The notes beneath the pieces are model-generated. The model made no database searches, was not told the DNA's origin, and saw only the letters and a program-made list of their open reading frames with translations. From an uncultured Luteitalea sp. (GTDB lineage: Bacteria; Acidobacteriota; Vicinamibacteria; Vicinamibacterales; Vicinamibacteraceae), in NCBI GenBank assembly GCA_934541105.1, contig CAKTDA010000002.1:248001-312000 (forward strand): a DNA stretch of 64,000 nucleotides, in the 5' to 3' direction. Positions 43,312 to 50,872 of this stretch are shown here, one piece after another. Position 1 is the first letter of the stretch, and each line of letters opens with the position of its first letter. A program made the position numbers and the translations under genes.

Positions 43312-43761
43312 TCAGATCCCCAGCGCGGCCAGTTCGTCGAGGTGTGTGTCGTTGAGCCCCGCCCCCTGGACCTTCGACCGGAGCCGGTCGCTGTTCCAGA
43401 TGTCGAGGTAGGTCTGGAGGCCGAGCACGTCCACCTCCGCCGACGTCGCGGCGGATTCCCGGAGTGCCGGCGGAATCACGACCCGTCCCTGGGTGTCGAA
43501 CTCTGCCAGTTGGCCCCAGTAGGACGTGGTCATTTCGAAGGCCTTGCGTGATTGGTTGAGCTGGGGGAGGCTGCGGAGTTTCTCCTCGATGCCCTCCCAG
43601 ACCTTGAGTGGGTACAGGCGGACGAATTCCCCATCGGGAGACAGGCTGGTCAGGTAGAGCGCCGGCCCGTACTCCGCTTCGATGAGCGCGCGGAACGCGC
43701 TGGGCACCTTGAGGCGCCCCTTGTCGTCAATCCTGGCTGAAATGCGGCCGCGGAGCACCAC
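43312..43761 (-). CDS. mraZ: Transcriptional regulator MraZ
   Basis: DNA-binding regulator of the dcw cluster, ring-shaped oligomer with two AbrB-like SpoVT folds. About 149 residues: VLRGRISARIDDKGRLKVPSAFR (first DxxxR motif) and LAEFDTQGRVVIPPALRE (second), both intact. The start is GTG at 43761 (or the adjacent GTG at 43758), with GGAG 4-7 bases upstream; the family normally begins MFRG, which aligns with VVLRG here. First gene of the cluster; three 10-bp GTGGA repeats immediately precede the start codon and are its probable autoregulatory site. Confidence 0.95.
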   Translation of the reverse strand: MVLRGRISARIDDKGRLKVPSAFRALIEAEYGPALYLTSLSPDGEFVRLYPLKVWEGIEEKLRSLPQLNQSRKAFEMTTSYWGQLAEFDTQGRVVIPPALRESAATSAEVDVLGLQTYLDIWNSDRLRSKVQGAGLNDTHLDELAALGI

Positions 43762-43791
43762 AGTTCTCCACTTTCGTCCACTTTGGTCCAC
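43762..43791 (-). promoter_or_regulatory. Probable MraZ operator: three 10-bp direct repeats
   Basis: Read on the minus strand: GTGGACCAAA, GTGGACGAAA, GTGGAGAACT, then the start codon continues the pattern (GTGGTG). The 10-bp phase and the GTGG core match known MraZ sites (TGGG-type repeats with 5-base spacers in E. coli). The repeats begin at the predicted transcription start (~43790) and run to the mraZ start codon, so a MraZ ring bound there would block RNA polymerase and ribosome access. Confidence 0.75.
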
Positions 43792-43795
43792 CGCG

Positions 43796-43824
43796 AGGAT
43801 AGGAGAGGGCGAAACCGGAGTCAA
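43796..43824 (-). promoter_or_regulatory. Promoter of the dcw cluster
   Basis: Minus strand TTGACT (43824-43819), 17-base spacer, TATCCT (43801-43796). It is the best sigma70-like promoter in the window. Transcription should start near 43789, inside the MraZ repeats, so the leader is about 28 bases. Confidence 0.7.
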
Positions 43825-43878
43825 TCGAAACTTCTGAGCGGCAAGGACTTCGCCTTAGTTTCGCCGGTTGGCGCGTGC

Positions 43879-43884
43879 TAGCAT
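43879..43884 (+). promoter_or_regulatory. Extended -10 element of the glycan cluster
   Basis: TG-C-TAGCAT, with the hexamer ending 9 bases before the TTG start codon at 43894. It is divergent from the dcw promoter in a 132-base gap. No Shine-Dalgarno. Confidence 0.4.
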
Positions 43885-43893
43885 GCTCGGCGC

Positions 43894-44964
43894 TTGGCTC
43901 CGACAGTCGTCGTCTGCGAAGCGCAGGTGCCCTTCGTCCGTGGCGGTGCCGAGGCGCTTGTCCGCGAGCTCGTCCGGCAGCTCGAAGCGCACGGGTGCCT
44001 CGTCGAGCGGGTCAGCGTGCCCTTCAAGTGGTACCCGAAGAAGGAGTTGATGGCACACGCGGCCGCCTGGCGGCTGCTCGACCTCAGCGAGAGCTGCGGG
44101 CGTCCCATCGACCTCGTCATCCCCACGAAGTTTCCGGCCTACTGCGTCAGGCACCCCCGGAAGGTGACATGGCTGATGCACCAGTACCGGGCGGCATACG
44201 ACCTCTGTGGAACCGAGTACGCGGACTTCGACCACCGCGAGGAGGACACGAGCGTCCGGGAGCGCCTGCGGGAACTCGACCGCACGATGCTCGGTGAGTG
44301 CGAGGCGGTCTACACCATCTCGCAGACGACATCGGACCGGCTGACGCGCTTCAACGGCGTGGCATCCACACCGCTCTACCACCCGTCACCTCTCGCGCCG
44401 CGCCTCCGTCCGGGCCCGTACGACGACTATTTCCTCTCTGTAGGGCGGCTCGAGACGGTCAAGCGGGTCGAACTGGCCATCGAAGGGCTGGCGCATGTCC
44501 CCCCGCCCACCCGCCTGCTGATCGTCGGCGAGGGCACGTTCCGCCACGGACTCGAGCGCCGGATCGAGGAACTGGGCCTCGGCGATCGCGTCTCGCTGCT
44601 CGGCGCCGTGGACGAGGAGACGCTCGTCGGGTTGTATGCCGGCGCGCGTGCGGTCGTGTTCGCGCCGTTCGACGAGGACTACGGGTACGTGACGCTCGAG
44701 GCCTTCGAGGCCCGCAAGCCGGTGATCACGGCGTCCGACAGCGGCGGCGTGCTCGAGTTCGTGCGGCACGACGTCAACGGGCTCGTCTGCCCGCCGGAGC
44801 CCGGGGCCATCGGCGCCGCGATGGCAGACATGGCCGCGCACCCCGCACGGGCGGCTGCCCTCGGGGAGGCGGGGTACGATAGCACCCGCGCGATTTCCTG
44901 GGACGGAGTCGTCGCCGCGCTCACCGCCGGCCTGGCGCGACGCGAGGATCCGCCCGTCGCCTGA
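43894..44964 (+). CDS. Glycosyltransferase family 4 protein
   Basis: About 356 residues, GT-B fold. N-terminal acceptor domain begins VVVCEAQVPFVRGGAEALVRELVRQLEAHG (the GGAE loop); the donor domain shows YFLSVGRLETVKRVELAIEGL, LLIVGEGTFRHGLERRIEELGLGDRVSLLGAVDEETLVGLYAGARAVVFAPFDEDYGYVTLEAFEARKPVITASDSGG, with the conserved Glu-x7-Glu-like pattern. It transfers a hexose from a nucleotide sugar to a lipid-linked or glycan acceptor on the cytoplasmic face. TTG start at 43894 follows an extended -10 and has no ribosome site. First gene of a six-gene surface-glycan cluster; the next gene starts 5 bases after its stop. Confidence 0.9.
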   Translation: MAPTVVVCEAQVPFVRGGAEALVRELVRQLEAHGCLVERVSVPFKWYPKKELMAHAAAWRLLDLSESCGRPIDLVIPTKFPAYCVRHPRKVTWLMHQYRAAYDLCGTEYADFDHREEDTSVRERLRELDRTMLGECEAVYTISQTTSDRLTRFNGVASTPLYHPSPLAPRLRPGPYDDYFLSVGRLETVKRVELAIEGLAHVPPPTRLLIVGEGTFRHGLERRIEELGLGDRVSLLGAVDEETLVGLYAGARAVVFAPFDEDYGYVTLEAFEARKPVITASDSGGVLEFVRHDVNGLVCPPEPGAIGAAMADMAAHPARAAALGEAGYDSTRAISWDGVVAALTAGLARREDPPVA

Positions 44965-44969
44965 CATCC

Positions 44970-45830
44970 GTGGCTGCGCCCGAGACCGTTTCCATCCTGA
45001 TACCCGCGTACAACGAGGGCCCGGTCGTCGGCGAGGTCATCGGCGCCCTGCGCGACGCCGCGCCGTGGCACGAGATCATCCTCGTGGACGACGGTTCGTC
45101 GGACGACACCGGCCGTCACGCGGTGACCGCCGGCGCGACGGTGCTGCGACATCCCTACAACAAGGGCAACGGCGCCGCGGTGAAGACCGGCATCCGCGCG
45201 GCAACCGGCGAGTACGTGCTCGTCATCGACGGGGACGGCCAGCACAAGCCCGACGACGCGCGGCGCATCGTCGGCCTGCTCGGCGAGTACGACCTCGTTG
45301 TCGGCGCGCGCGCGAGCCATACACAGGCCACGGGCGTGCGGCGCCTCGGCAACGGCATGCTGAACGCGTTTGCGACGTACATGACGGGCCGCCAGATCCC
45401 GGACCTGACGAGCGGCTTCCGCGGTGCGCGGCGCTCGCTGCTGCGCGAGGTGCTGCACCTCATCCCGAACGGCTTCTCCACGCCGACGACCACCACGCTG
45501 GCGTTCATCAAGGCGGGCCACAGCGTGCACTTCGAGCCGATCGAGGCCCGACAGCGCAGCGGCCAGTCGAAGATCCGGCTTGCGCGCGACGGCGCGAAGT
45601 TCCTGCTGATCATCCTGAAGATCGTCACGATCTACAGCCCGATGAAGATCTTCCTGCCGGTCAGTGCCGCCGCGTTCGTGCTCGGTGTCGGGTACGGCGC
45701 ATGGACGGTTGCCGCATCGGGCCGCATCGCCAACGGCTCGGTGCTGCTGCTGATGTTTGCCGCGATCGTCTTCCTCGTCGGTCTCGTGTCCGAGCAGATT
45801 GCCGCCCTGCGACTCGAGGGCCGCGCATGA
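44970..45830 (+). CDS. Glycosyltransferase family 2 with C-terminal membrane helices (DPM1/ArnC-like)
   Basis: About 286 residues. GT-A domain: VSILIPAYNEGPVVGEVI, IILVDDGSSDDTGRHA, YNKGNGAAVKTGIRAATGEYVLVIDGDGQHKPDDA (metal-binding DGDGQ), LTSGFRGARRSLL. Two membrane segments at ~228-250 and ~255-275. Such enzymes usually load a sugar from a nucleotide donor onto polyprenyl phosphate. GTG start at 44970, 5 bases after the GT4 stop, no clear Shine-Dalgarno. The stop overlaps the next gene by 4 bases (ATGA). Confidence 0.9.
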   Translation: MAAPETVSILIPAYNEGPVVGEVIGALRDAAPWHEIILVDDGSSDDTGRHAVTAGATVLRHPYNKGNGAAVKTGIRAATGEYVLVIDGDGQHKPDDARRIVGLLGEYDLVVGARASHTQATGVRRLGNGMLNAFATYMTGRQIPDLTSGFRGARRSLLREVLHLIPNGFSTPTTTTLAFIKAGHSVHFEPIEARQRSGQSKIRLARDGAKFLLIILKIVTIYSPMKIFLPVSAAAFVLGVGYGAWTVAASGRIANGSVLLLMFAAIVFLVGLVSEQIAALRLEGRA

Positions 45831-46570
45831 CGGCGCCCCTGCGCGTGCTCGTCGTCACGCCGACGTACAACGAACGCGACAACCTGCCGGTGCTCGTGCG
45901 CCAGGTGCTCGATCGCGGGCCGGAGTACTCGGTGCTCGTCGTGGACGACGCCTCGCCCGACGGCACCGGCGAGGTCGCCGACGCGCTCGCCGCGGAGTTC
46001 CCGGGCCGCGTGTCCGTGCTGCACCGCACCGGCAAGCGGGGCCTGGGCCGCTCGTACGTGGACGCGCTGTCGCAGGCGGTGACGATGGACGTCGAGGTCG
46101 TGTGCCAGATGGACGCGGACTTCTCGCACGATCCGCAGTACCTGCCCGAACTGGTCCGGACGCTGCGCGACGGCCGCTACGACCTCGTCATCGGCTCCCG
46201 CTACCTGCACGGCGTCAGCGTCGTCAACTGGCCGCTGTCGCGGCTGATCCTCAGCACCTTCGCCAACCGCTACGTCCGCGCGATCACGGGCCTGCCCGCG
46301 CGCGACTGCACGAGCGGCTACCGCTGCTGGCGCCGCGAGGCACTCGCCCGGCTGCCCCTGCGGCAGTTCGTCTCGGACGGCTATGCCTTCCTGGTGGAGA
46401 TGCTGTACGAGGCCATGGGCCGGGGGTGCCGAATCGGCGAGGTCGCGATCATCTACGTGGAGCGGCGCGAAGGGCAGTCGAAGATGTCGCGGGGCGTGAT
46501 CTTCGAATCCGTGTTCGTGCCCTGGCGGCTCGTGCTGCGGCATCCCGGCTGGCGGGGCCGCCGCGCCTGA
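45827..46570 (+). CDS. Polyprenol monophosphomannose synthase-like GT2
   Basis: About 247 residues: VLVVTPTYNERDNLPVLVRQVL, VLVVDDASPDGTGEVAD, GKRGLGRSYVDALSQA, CQMDADFSHDPQYLPELV (DxD-type metal site), VIGSRYLHGVSVVNWPLSRLILSTFANRYVRAITGLPARDCTSGYRCWRREAL, and the C-terminal IIYVERREGQSKMS. This closely follows soluble dolichol/polyprenol phosphate mannose synthases without membrane helices. It likely makes polyprenyl-phosphate mannose or glucose for periplasmic glycan assembly or protein glycosylation. Overlaps the preceding gene by 4 bases. Confidence 0.88.
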   Translation: MTAPLRVLVVTPTYNERDNLPVLVRQVLDRGPEYSVLVVDDASPDGTGEVADALAAEFPGRVSVLHRTGKRGLGRSYVDALSQAVTMDVEVVCQMDADFSHDPQYLPELVRTLRDGRYDLVIGSRYLHGVSVVNWPLSRLILSTFANRYVRAITGLPARDCTSGYRCWRREALARLPLRQFVSDGYAFLVEMLYEAMGRGCRIGEVAIIYVERREGQSKMSRGVIFESVFVPWRLVLRHPGWRGRRA

Positions 46571-46594
46571 TGTGCTAAGGTTCGCTGTTCGGGT

Positions 46595-47353
46595 ATGCCT
46601 GAGATCCCCCCCGTAGCGCCGGCCGGCCTGAGCATCTTCTTCCCGGCGTACAACGACAGCGGCACGATCGCCAGCATGGTGGTCTCGGCACTGCTCGCCG
46701 CGCGCACGCTGACGCCCGACCACGAGGTCATCGTCGTCAACGACGGGAGCCGCGACAACACGCCGCAGATCCTCGACGAGCTGGCGCGGCTGTATCCGCA
46801 GGTCCGCATCATCCACCACCAGAAGAACCGCGGGTACGGCGGGGCGCTGCGGAGCGGTTTCGCCGCGGCGACAAAGGAGTACGTGTTCTATACCGACGGC
46901 GACGCGCAGTACGACCCGTCGGAGATGACGCTGCTCTGGCAGCGGGTCGGCCCGGACGTCGATCTCGTCAACGGCTACAAGATCGCCCGCTCCGATCCCT
47001 TCCACCGCATCGTCATCGGGCGCCTGTACCACCACACGGTGAAGCGGCTGTTCGGGCTCGGCGTGCGCGACGTGGACTGCGACTTCCGGCTGATGCGGCG
47101 CAGCATCTTCGACACCGTCACGCTCACGAAGGACAGCGGCGTGATCTGCCTCGAGATGATGAAGAAGATCACCGACGCGGGCTTCCGGATCGCCGAGGTG
47201 CCGGTGCACCACTACCACCGCGCCTACGGCAAGTCGCAGTTCTTCAACATCGGACGCGTGTATCGGACGGGCATCGACGTGCTGCGGCTCTGGTACACGC
47301 TCGTCGTGAAGAAGGAGCACCGGCAGGCGCAGGGGGCGCAGGCACGCCGATGA
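46595..47353 (+). CDS. Glycosyltransferase family 2 protein
   Basis: About 252 residues: LSIFFPAYNDSGTIASMVVSAL, VIVVNDGSRDNTPQIL, QKNRGYGGALRSGFAAATKEYVFYTDGDAQYDPSEM (metal-binding TDGD), VRDVDCDFRLMRRSIF, and the basic C-terminus YHRAYGKSQFFN. No membrane helices. The GT-A core resembles polyprenyl-phosphate hexose synthases. The ATG at 46595 has no ribosome site; TG-C-TAAGGT lies 13 bases upstream, so it may have its own start of transcription although it follows the previous stop by only 24 bases. Overlaps the epimerase gene by 4 bases. Confidence 0.88.
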   Translation: MPEIPPVAPAGLSIFFPAYNDSGTIASMVVSALLAARTLTPDHEVIVVNDGSRDNTPQILDELARLYPQVRIIHHQKNRGYGGALRSGFAAATKEYVFYTDGDAQYDPSEMTLLWQRVGPDVDLVNGYKIARSDPFHRIVIGRLYHHTVKRLFGLGVRDVDCDFRLMRRSIFDTVTLTKDSGVICLEMMKKITDAGFRIAEVPVHHYHRAYGKSQFFNIGRVYRTGIDVLRLWYTLVVKKEHRQAQGAQARR

Positions 47354-48345
47354 CCGACTACCGCGCGTTCTATCGCGACCGCCGCGTGATGATCACCGGC
47401 GGGCTCGGGTTCATCGGCAGCAACCTCGCGCGCCACCTCGTGGACCTCGGCGCCGACGTGCTGCTCGTGGACTCGCTCATCGTGGACTCGGGCGGACGGC
47501 TCGAGAACGTCCGCGAGATCGAGTCCCGCCTGCGCGTGAACATCGCCGACATCCGCCAGCAGACGACGATGGACTGCCTCGTGCAGGGGCGTGAGGTGAT
47601 CTTCAACCTCGCCGGACAGGTGAGCCACATCGACTCGATGCGGGATCCGTACACGGATCTCGAGGTCAACTGCCGCAGCCAGATGACGGTGCTCGAGGCG
47701 TGCCGCCGCCACAACCCGGCGGTGAAGGTTGTCTACGCGGGCACGCGCCAGATCTACGGCAAGCCCGACTACCTGCCCGTGGACGAGAACCACCTCGTGC
47801 GGCCCACCGACGTCAACGGGATCAACAAGGCGGCCGGCGAGCAGTATCACCTCGTCTACAACAACGTCTTCGGCGTCCGCGCCTGCTCGCTGCGGCTGAC
47901 AAACGTGTACGGCCCGCGCCAGCTCGTGAAGCACAATCGCCAGGGCTTCATCGGCTGGTTCATCCGGCTCGTCGTGGAAGATCGCGAGATCGAGATCTTC
48001 GGCGACGGATCGCAGGTGCGCGACTTCGTCCACGTGGACGACGCCTGCGACGCCTTCCTGCGGGCCGGCGCCGAGGATGCCTGTAATGGCGGTGTGTTCA
48101 ACGTGGGCGGCAGCGAGCCGATCACCCATCGCGATCTCGTGCAGTTGATGATCGACGTCGCCGGCAGCGGCCGGTGCCGTTTCGTGGACTGGCCCGCGGA
48201 GAAGAAGGCCATCGACATCGGGAGCTTCTATTCCGACTCGACGCGCCTGCGGACCACGACAGGCTGGGAGCCGCGCGTCGGGCTCCGCGACGGCCTCACG
48301 AGCACCATCGCGTTCTATCGCGAGCACCTGCCCCGCTACCTCTGA
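47350..48345 (+). CDS. NAD-dependent sugar epimerase/dehydratase (extended SDR) with Asn at the Tyr position
   Basis: 331 residues. NAD-binding loop VMITGGLGFIGSNLARHLV (residues ~16-30), NLAGQVSHIDSMRDPYTDLEVNC, catalytic Thr region VVYAGTRQIYGKPDYLPVDE, SLRLTNVYGPRQLVKH, and FVHVDDACDAFLRAGAE. The usual catalytic Tyr-x3-Lys reads Asn156-Gly-Ile-Asn-Lys160 (VNGINKAAGEQYH), so the Tyr is replaced. It acts on a nucleotide-activated sugar in the cytoplasm, feeding the neighbouring glycosyltransferases. The start overlaps the GT2 stop by 4 bases and the stop shares one base with the aminotransferase start. Confidence 0.9.
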   Translation: MTDYRAFYRDRRVMITGGLGFIGSNLARHLVDLGADVLLVDSLIVDSGGRLENVREIESRLRVNIADIRQQTTMDCLVQGREVIFNLAGQVSHIDSMRDPYTDLEVNCRSQMTVLEACRRHNPAVKVVYAGTRQIYGKPDYLPVDENHLVRPTDVNGINKAAGEQYHLVYNNVFGVRACSLRLTNVYGPRQLVKHNRQGFIGWFIRLVVEDREIEIFGDGSQVRDFVHVDDACDAFLRAGAEDACNGGVFNVGGSEPITHRDLVQLMIDVAGSGRCRFVDWPAEKKAIDIGSFYSDSTRLRTTTGWEPRVGLRDGLTSTIAFYREHLPRYL

Positions 48346-49448
48346 TGCCGATGGCCGACGTCCGCGTCCCCTTCCTGTCACTGCGCCCGGGCGAGGACGC
48401 CGACGCGCTGCGCCTCGCCGTCAATCGCGTGATCGACCGCGGGTGGTTCATCCTCGGCCCGGAACTCGAGGCATTCGAGACGGAGTTCGCGCACGCAGCC
48501 GGTGCTGCCCATGCCGTCGGCGTCAACACGGGCACCGACGCCATCGCCCTGCTGCTGCGCGGCCTCGGCATCGGCCCGGGCGACGAAGTGATCACGGCGC
48601 CGCTCACGGCCGCCTACAGCGCGCTCGCGGTGATGATGGCCGGCGCGCGGCCCGTCCTTGCCGACATCGATCCCGAACGCCACACGATCGATCCGGCCGC
48701 GGTCGAAGCCGCCATCACGCCGCGCACGGCCGCCATCCTGCCGGTCCACCTGTACGGACAACCTGCCGACATGACCGCCCTGCAGGCAATCGCGACCCGG
48801 CACGGCCTCGCGCTCGTCGAGGATGCCGCACAGGCGCACCTCTCCACCTGCGGAGGCCGCCCCGTCGGATCCTTCGGCGCGGGCGCGGCATTCAGCTTCT
48901 ATCCCACGAAGAACCTCGGCGCGCTCGGCGACGCCGGCGCGATCACGACCGGCGATGCCGCGCTTGCCGAACGGCTGAAGCGCCTGCGCAATGGCGGCCA
49001 GCGCGCGCAGTACCAGCACGACGAGTTCGGGGTGAACTCCAGGCTCGACGAGATGCAGGCGGCCGTCCTCCGCGAGCGGCTCCAGCGGCTCGCGGACTGG
49101 ACCGACGCGCGGCGTGCCCTCGCGGCGCGGTATCGGGCGAACCTCGCCGGCGGGCCTGTCCATGTGCCGCCAGAGTTCGACCCCGGCCACGTGTACCACC
49201 TCTTCGTCGTGCGTACGCCGGCCCGCGACGCCTTCCGCGCCCACATGACCGCACGGGGCGTGCAGACGCTGGTCCACTACCCGCGGTCGCTCACGCAGCA
49301 GCCCGCGTTCGAACGCGAGGCGCCGGCGCCCTGTCCCGAGGCCGAGCGCGCCGCCGCCGAGGTCTGCTCCCTCCCGCTGTATCCGTCGCTGTCGATTGAG
49401 GATGTGGACCTCGTCAGTGAAGCGGTGCGGTCCTTCGAGCCGCGCTGA
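48345..49448 (+). CDS. DegT/DnrJ/EryC1/StrS family sugar aminotransferase
   Basis: About 367 residues. PLP-dependent transaminase that puts an amino group on a keto-sugar nucleotide: RVPFLSLRPGEDADALRLAVNRVIDRGWFILGPELEAFETEFA, VGVNTGTDAIALLLRGLGIGPGDEVITAPLTAAYSALA, LVEDAAQAHLSTCGGRPVGSFGAGAAFSFYPTKNLGALGDAGA (the Lys of PTKNLGALGD forms the Schiff base), and LDEMQAAVLRERL. With the SDR enzyme it implies an amino-sugar in the glycan. The ATG at 48345 shares one base with the previous stop (TGATG). Last gene of the glycan cluster. Confidence 0.93.
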   Translation: MPMADVRVPFLSLRPGEDADALRLAVNRVIDRGWFILGPELEAFETEFAHAAGAAHAVGVNTGTDAIALLLRGLGIGPGDEVITAPLTAAYSALAVMMAGARPVLADIDPERHTIDPAAVEAAITPRTAAILPVHLYGQPADMTALQAIATRHGLALVEDAAQAHLSTCGGRPVGSFGAGAAFSFYPTKNLGALGDAGAITTGDAALAERLKRLRNGGQRAQYQHDEFGVNSRLDEMQAAVLRERLQRLADWTDARRALAARYRANLAGGPVHVPPEFDPGHVYHLFVVRTPARDAFRAHMTARGVQTLVHYPRSLTQQPAFEREAPAPCPEAERAAAEVCSLPLYPSLSIEDVDLVSEAVRSFEPR

Positions 49449-49454
49449 ACGTCC

Positions 49455-49460
49455 TATACT
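49455..49460 (+). promoter_or_regulatory. -10-like element (TATACT) before the STN-like gene
   Basis: TATACT, the same hexamer as before pcnB, 7 bases after the aminotransferase stop and 65 bases before the ATG at 49526. No good -35. Confidence 0.35.
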
Positions 49461-49525
49461 GGGTGTTCGCGCGTCCAGGTCACCTGTTCCCTGCTTCCCG
49501 GTCGGTCGCGCCCAAGGTTGTCCCC

Positions 49526-50401
49526 ATGATCCGACGTGCCCTGCTCGCCGTTGCCGTGCTGCTCGCCACGACCGCGTCGTCTCCTGCGCAGTCGATTTCG
49601 CTCACCCTGCGTGACGGCCGCGTCACGCTCGTGACGCAGAACGCCACGCCGGCGGCGATTCTGGCCGAGTGGTCGCGCCAGGGGCAGGTGCGGGTCGTGG
49701 ACGGCGAGCGCGTGCCCGGCACGCCGCTGACCCTCCGCCTCGAGAACGTCCCCGAGCGCGAAGCCCTCGACATCGTGCTGCGCGGCGCGGCCGGCTACAT
49801 TGCCGCCCCGCGCGCTGCCGCCGCATCCGGTAGCGCGTCAATGTTCGATCGCGTGATCGTGATGGCCACGTCGCCCGGCGCAGCCGTCGCCCGCGCATCC
49901 ACTCCGCGAACCGCCCCGAGGCCCGCCGCGCCGATGGCGCAGCCGGCACCGTCGCCAGTCGAAGAGGTCGCGCAGGACGAGCCGGAGGTCGGTGCGGGAA
50001 TCTCCGACGATCCGGCAGTTGCCGCGCCCGAGCAGCCTGCCTCGTCCACGAACTTCGACTACGCGAACCCGCAGCGCTACTTCGCGGCCCGGCAGGCGGA
50101 GCAACAGGCCGCCGAGGCGGCCGTCGGTGCCCTGCCCGGCCAGGCCCAGCAGTCCAGCGAGGCCCCACAGCCTGCCGCCGACCCGAGCAGTCCCTTCGGG
50201 ACGGCGGGCGCCACGCGCAACTCGCCCGGCATGCTGCCGGTGCCCACGCCGCCGGCCCAGAACGGCGGCAACGGCGCCGCGCCAATCAACCCGTACGGCC
50301 TGCCCGCCAACCAGGTGCCCGGTTCGGCGCCATCCGCGCCGGTCGAGCCCGATCGCGCCAAGTACATCAACCCCTACGCACCAACGCCGCCGCGTCCCTA
50401 G
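49526..50401 (+). CDS. Secreted STN-like domain protein with Pro/Ala-rich tail
   Basis: About 291 residues. Signal peptide MIRRALLAVAVLLATTASSPAQ. Residues ~25-95 (ISLTLRDGRVTLVTQNATPAAILAEWSRQGQVRVVDGERVPGTPLTLRLENVPEREALDIVLRGAAGYIA) match the secretin/TonB short N-terminal (STN) fold found in secretins and FecA-like receptors. The remainder is low-complexity Pro/Ala/Gln with NPYG/NPYA motifs and no membrane anchor. There is no secretin or barrel domain, so it is a free-standing STN protein that may bind a partner in the periplasm. I do not recognise a specific function. Followed after 18 bases by yqeY. Confidence 0.8.
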   Translation: MIRRALLAVAVLLATTASSPAQSISLTLRDGRVTLVTQNATPAAILAEWSRQGQVRVVDGERVPGTPLTLRLENVPEREALDIVLRGAAGYIAAPRAAAASGSASMFDRVIVMATSPGAAVARASTPRTAPRPAAPMAQPAPSPVEEVAQDEPEVGAGISDDPAVAAPEQPASSTNFDYANPQRYFAARQAEQQAAEAAVGALPGQAQQSSEAPQPAADPSSPFGTAGATRNSPGMLPVPTPPAQNGGNGAAPINPYGLPANQVPGSAPSAPVEPDRAKYINPYAPTPPRP

Positions 50402-50419
50402 CCGCGAGCCACCAGCCGG

Positions 50420-50872
50420 ATGTCCCTCACAACCCGCGTCAACGACGACATCTCGACCGCACTGCGCGCGCGCGACAAGGAGACGCTCGACGCGCTCCGC
50501 ATGCTAAAGACCGCGCTCACCAACAAGCGCGTCGAACTGACGCGCGACCTCGAGGACCGCGAGGCCCTGCAGGTCGTGACGACGCTCGTGAAGCAGCGGC
50601 GCGACAGCGCGAGCCAGTTCGCGGACGCGGGCCGCGACGAGCTGGCTGCCAAGGAGCAGCGCGAGGCGGCCATCCTCGAGCGCTACCTGCCCGCCGCACT
50701 CGACGAGCAGGCGCTCTTTGCGCTCATCGATCAAGCCGTTGCCGAAAGCGGCGCGACGGGCGCCAGGGACATGGGCAAGGTGATGAAGGTGCTGATGCCG
50801 CGGCTGGCCGGGCAGATCGTGGACGGCAAGGCCGTCAACGAGCGCGTGAAGGCGCGGCTCGCCGGCCAGTGA
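50420..50872 (+). CDS. yqeY: GatB/YqeY domain protein
   Basis: 150 residues; the YqeY family is homologous to the C-terminal tRNA-binding domain of GatB but stands alone, and its exact role (tRNA-dependent amidation or tRNA binding) is not settled. The sequence LTTRVNDDISTALRARDKETLDALRMLKTALTNKRVEL, LEDREALQVVTTLVKQRRDSASQFADAGRDELAAKEQREAAILERYLPAALDEQAL, and DMGKVMKVLMPRLAGQIVDGKAVNERVKARL matches it in full. The stop overlaps the GTG of the next gene by 4 bases. Confidence 0.93.
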   Translation: MSLTTRVNDDISTALRARDKETLDALRMLKTALTNKRVELTRDLEDREALQVVTTLVKQRRDSASQFADAGRDELAAKEQREAAILERYLPAALDEQALFALIDQAVAESGATGARDMGKVMKVLMPRLAGQIVDGKAVNERVKARLAGQ

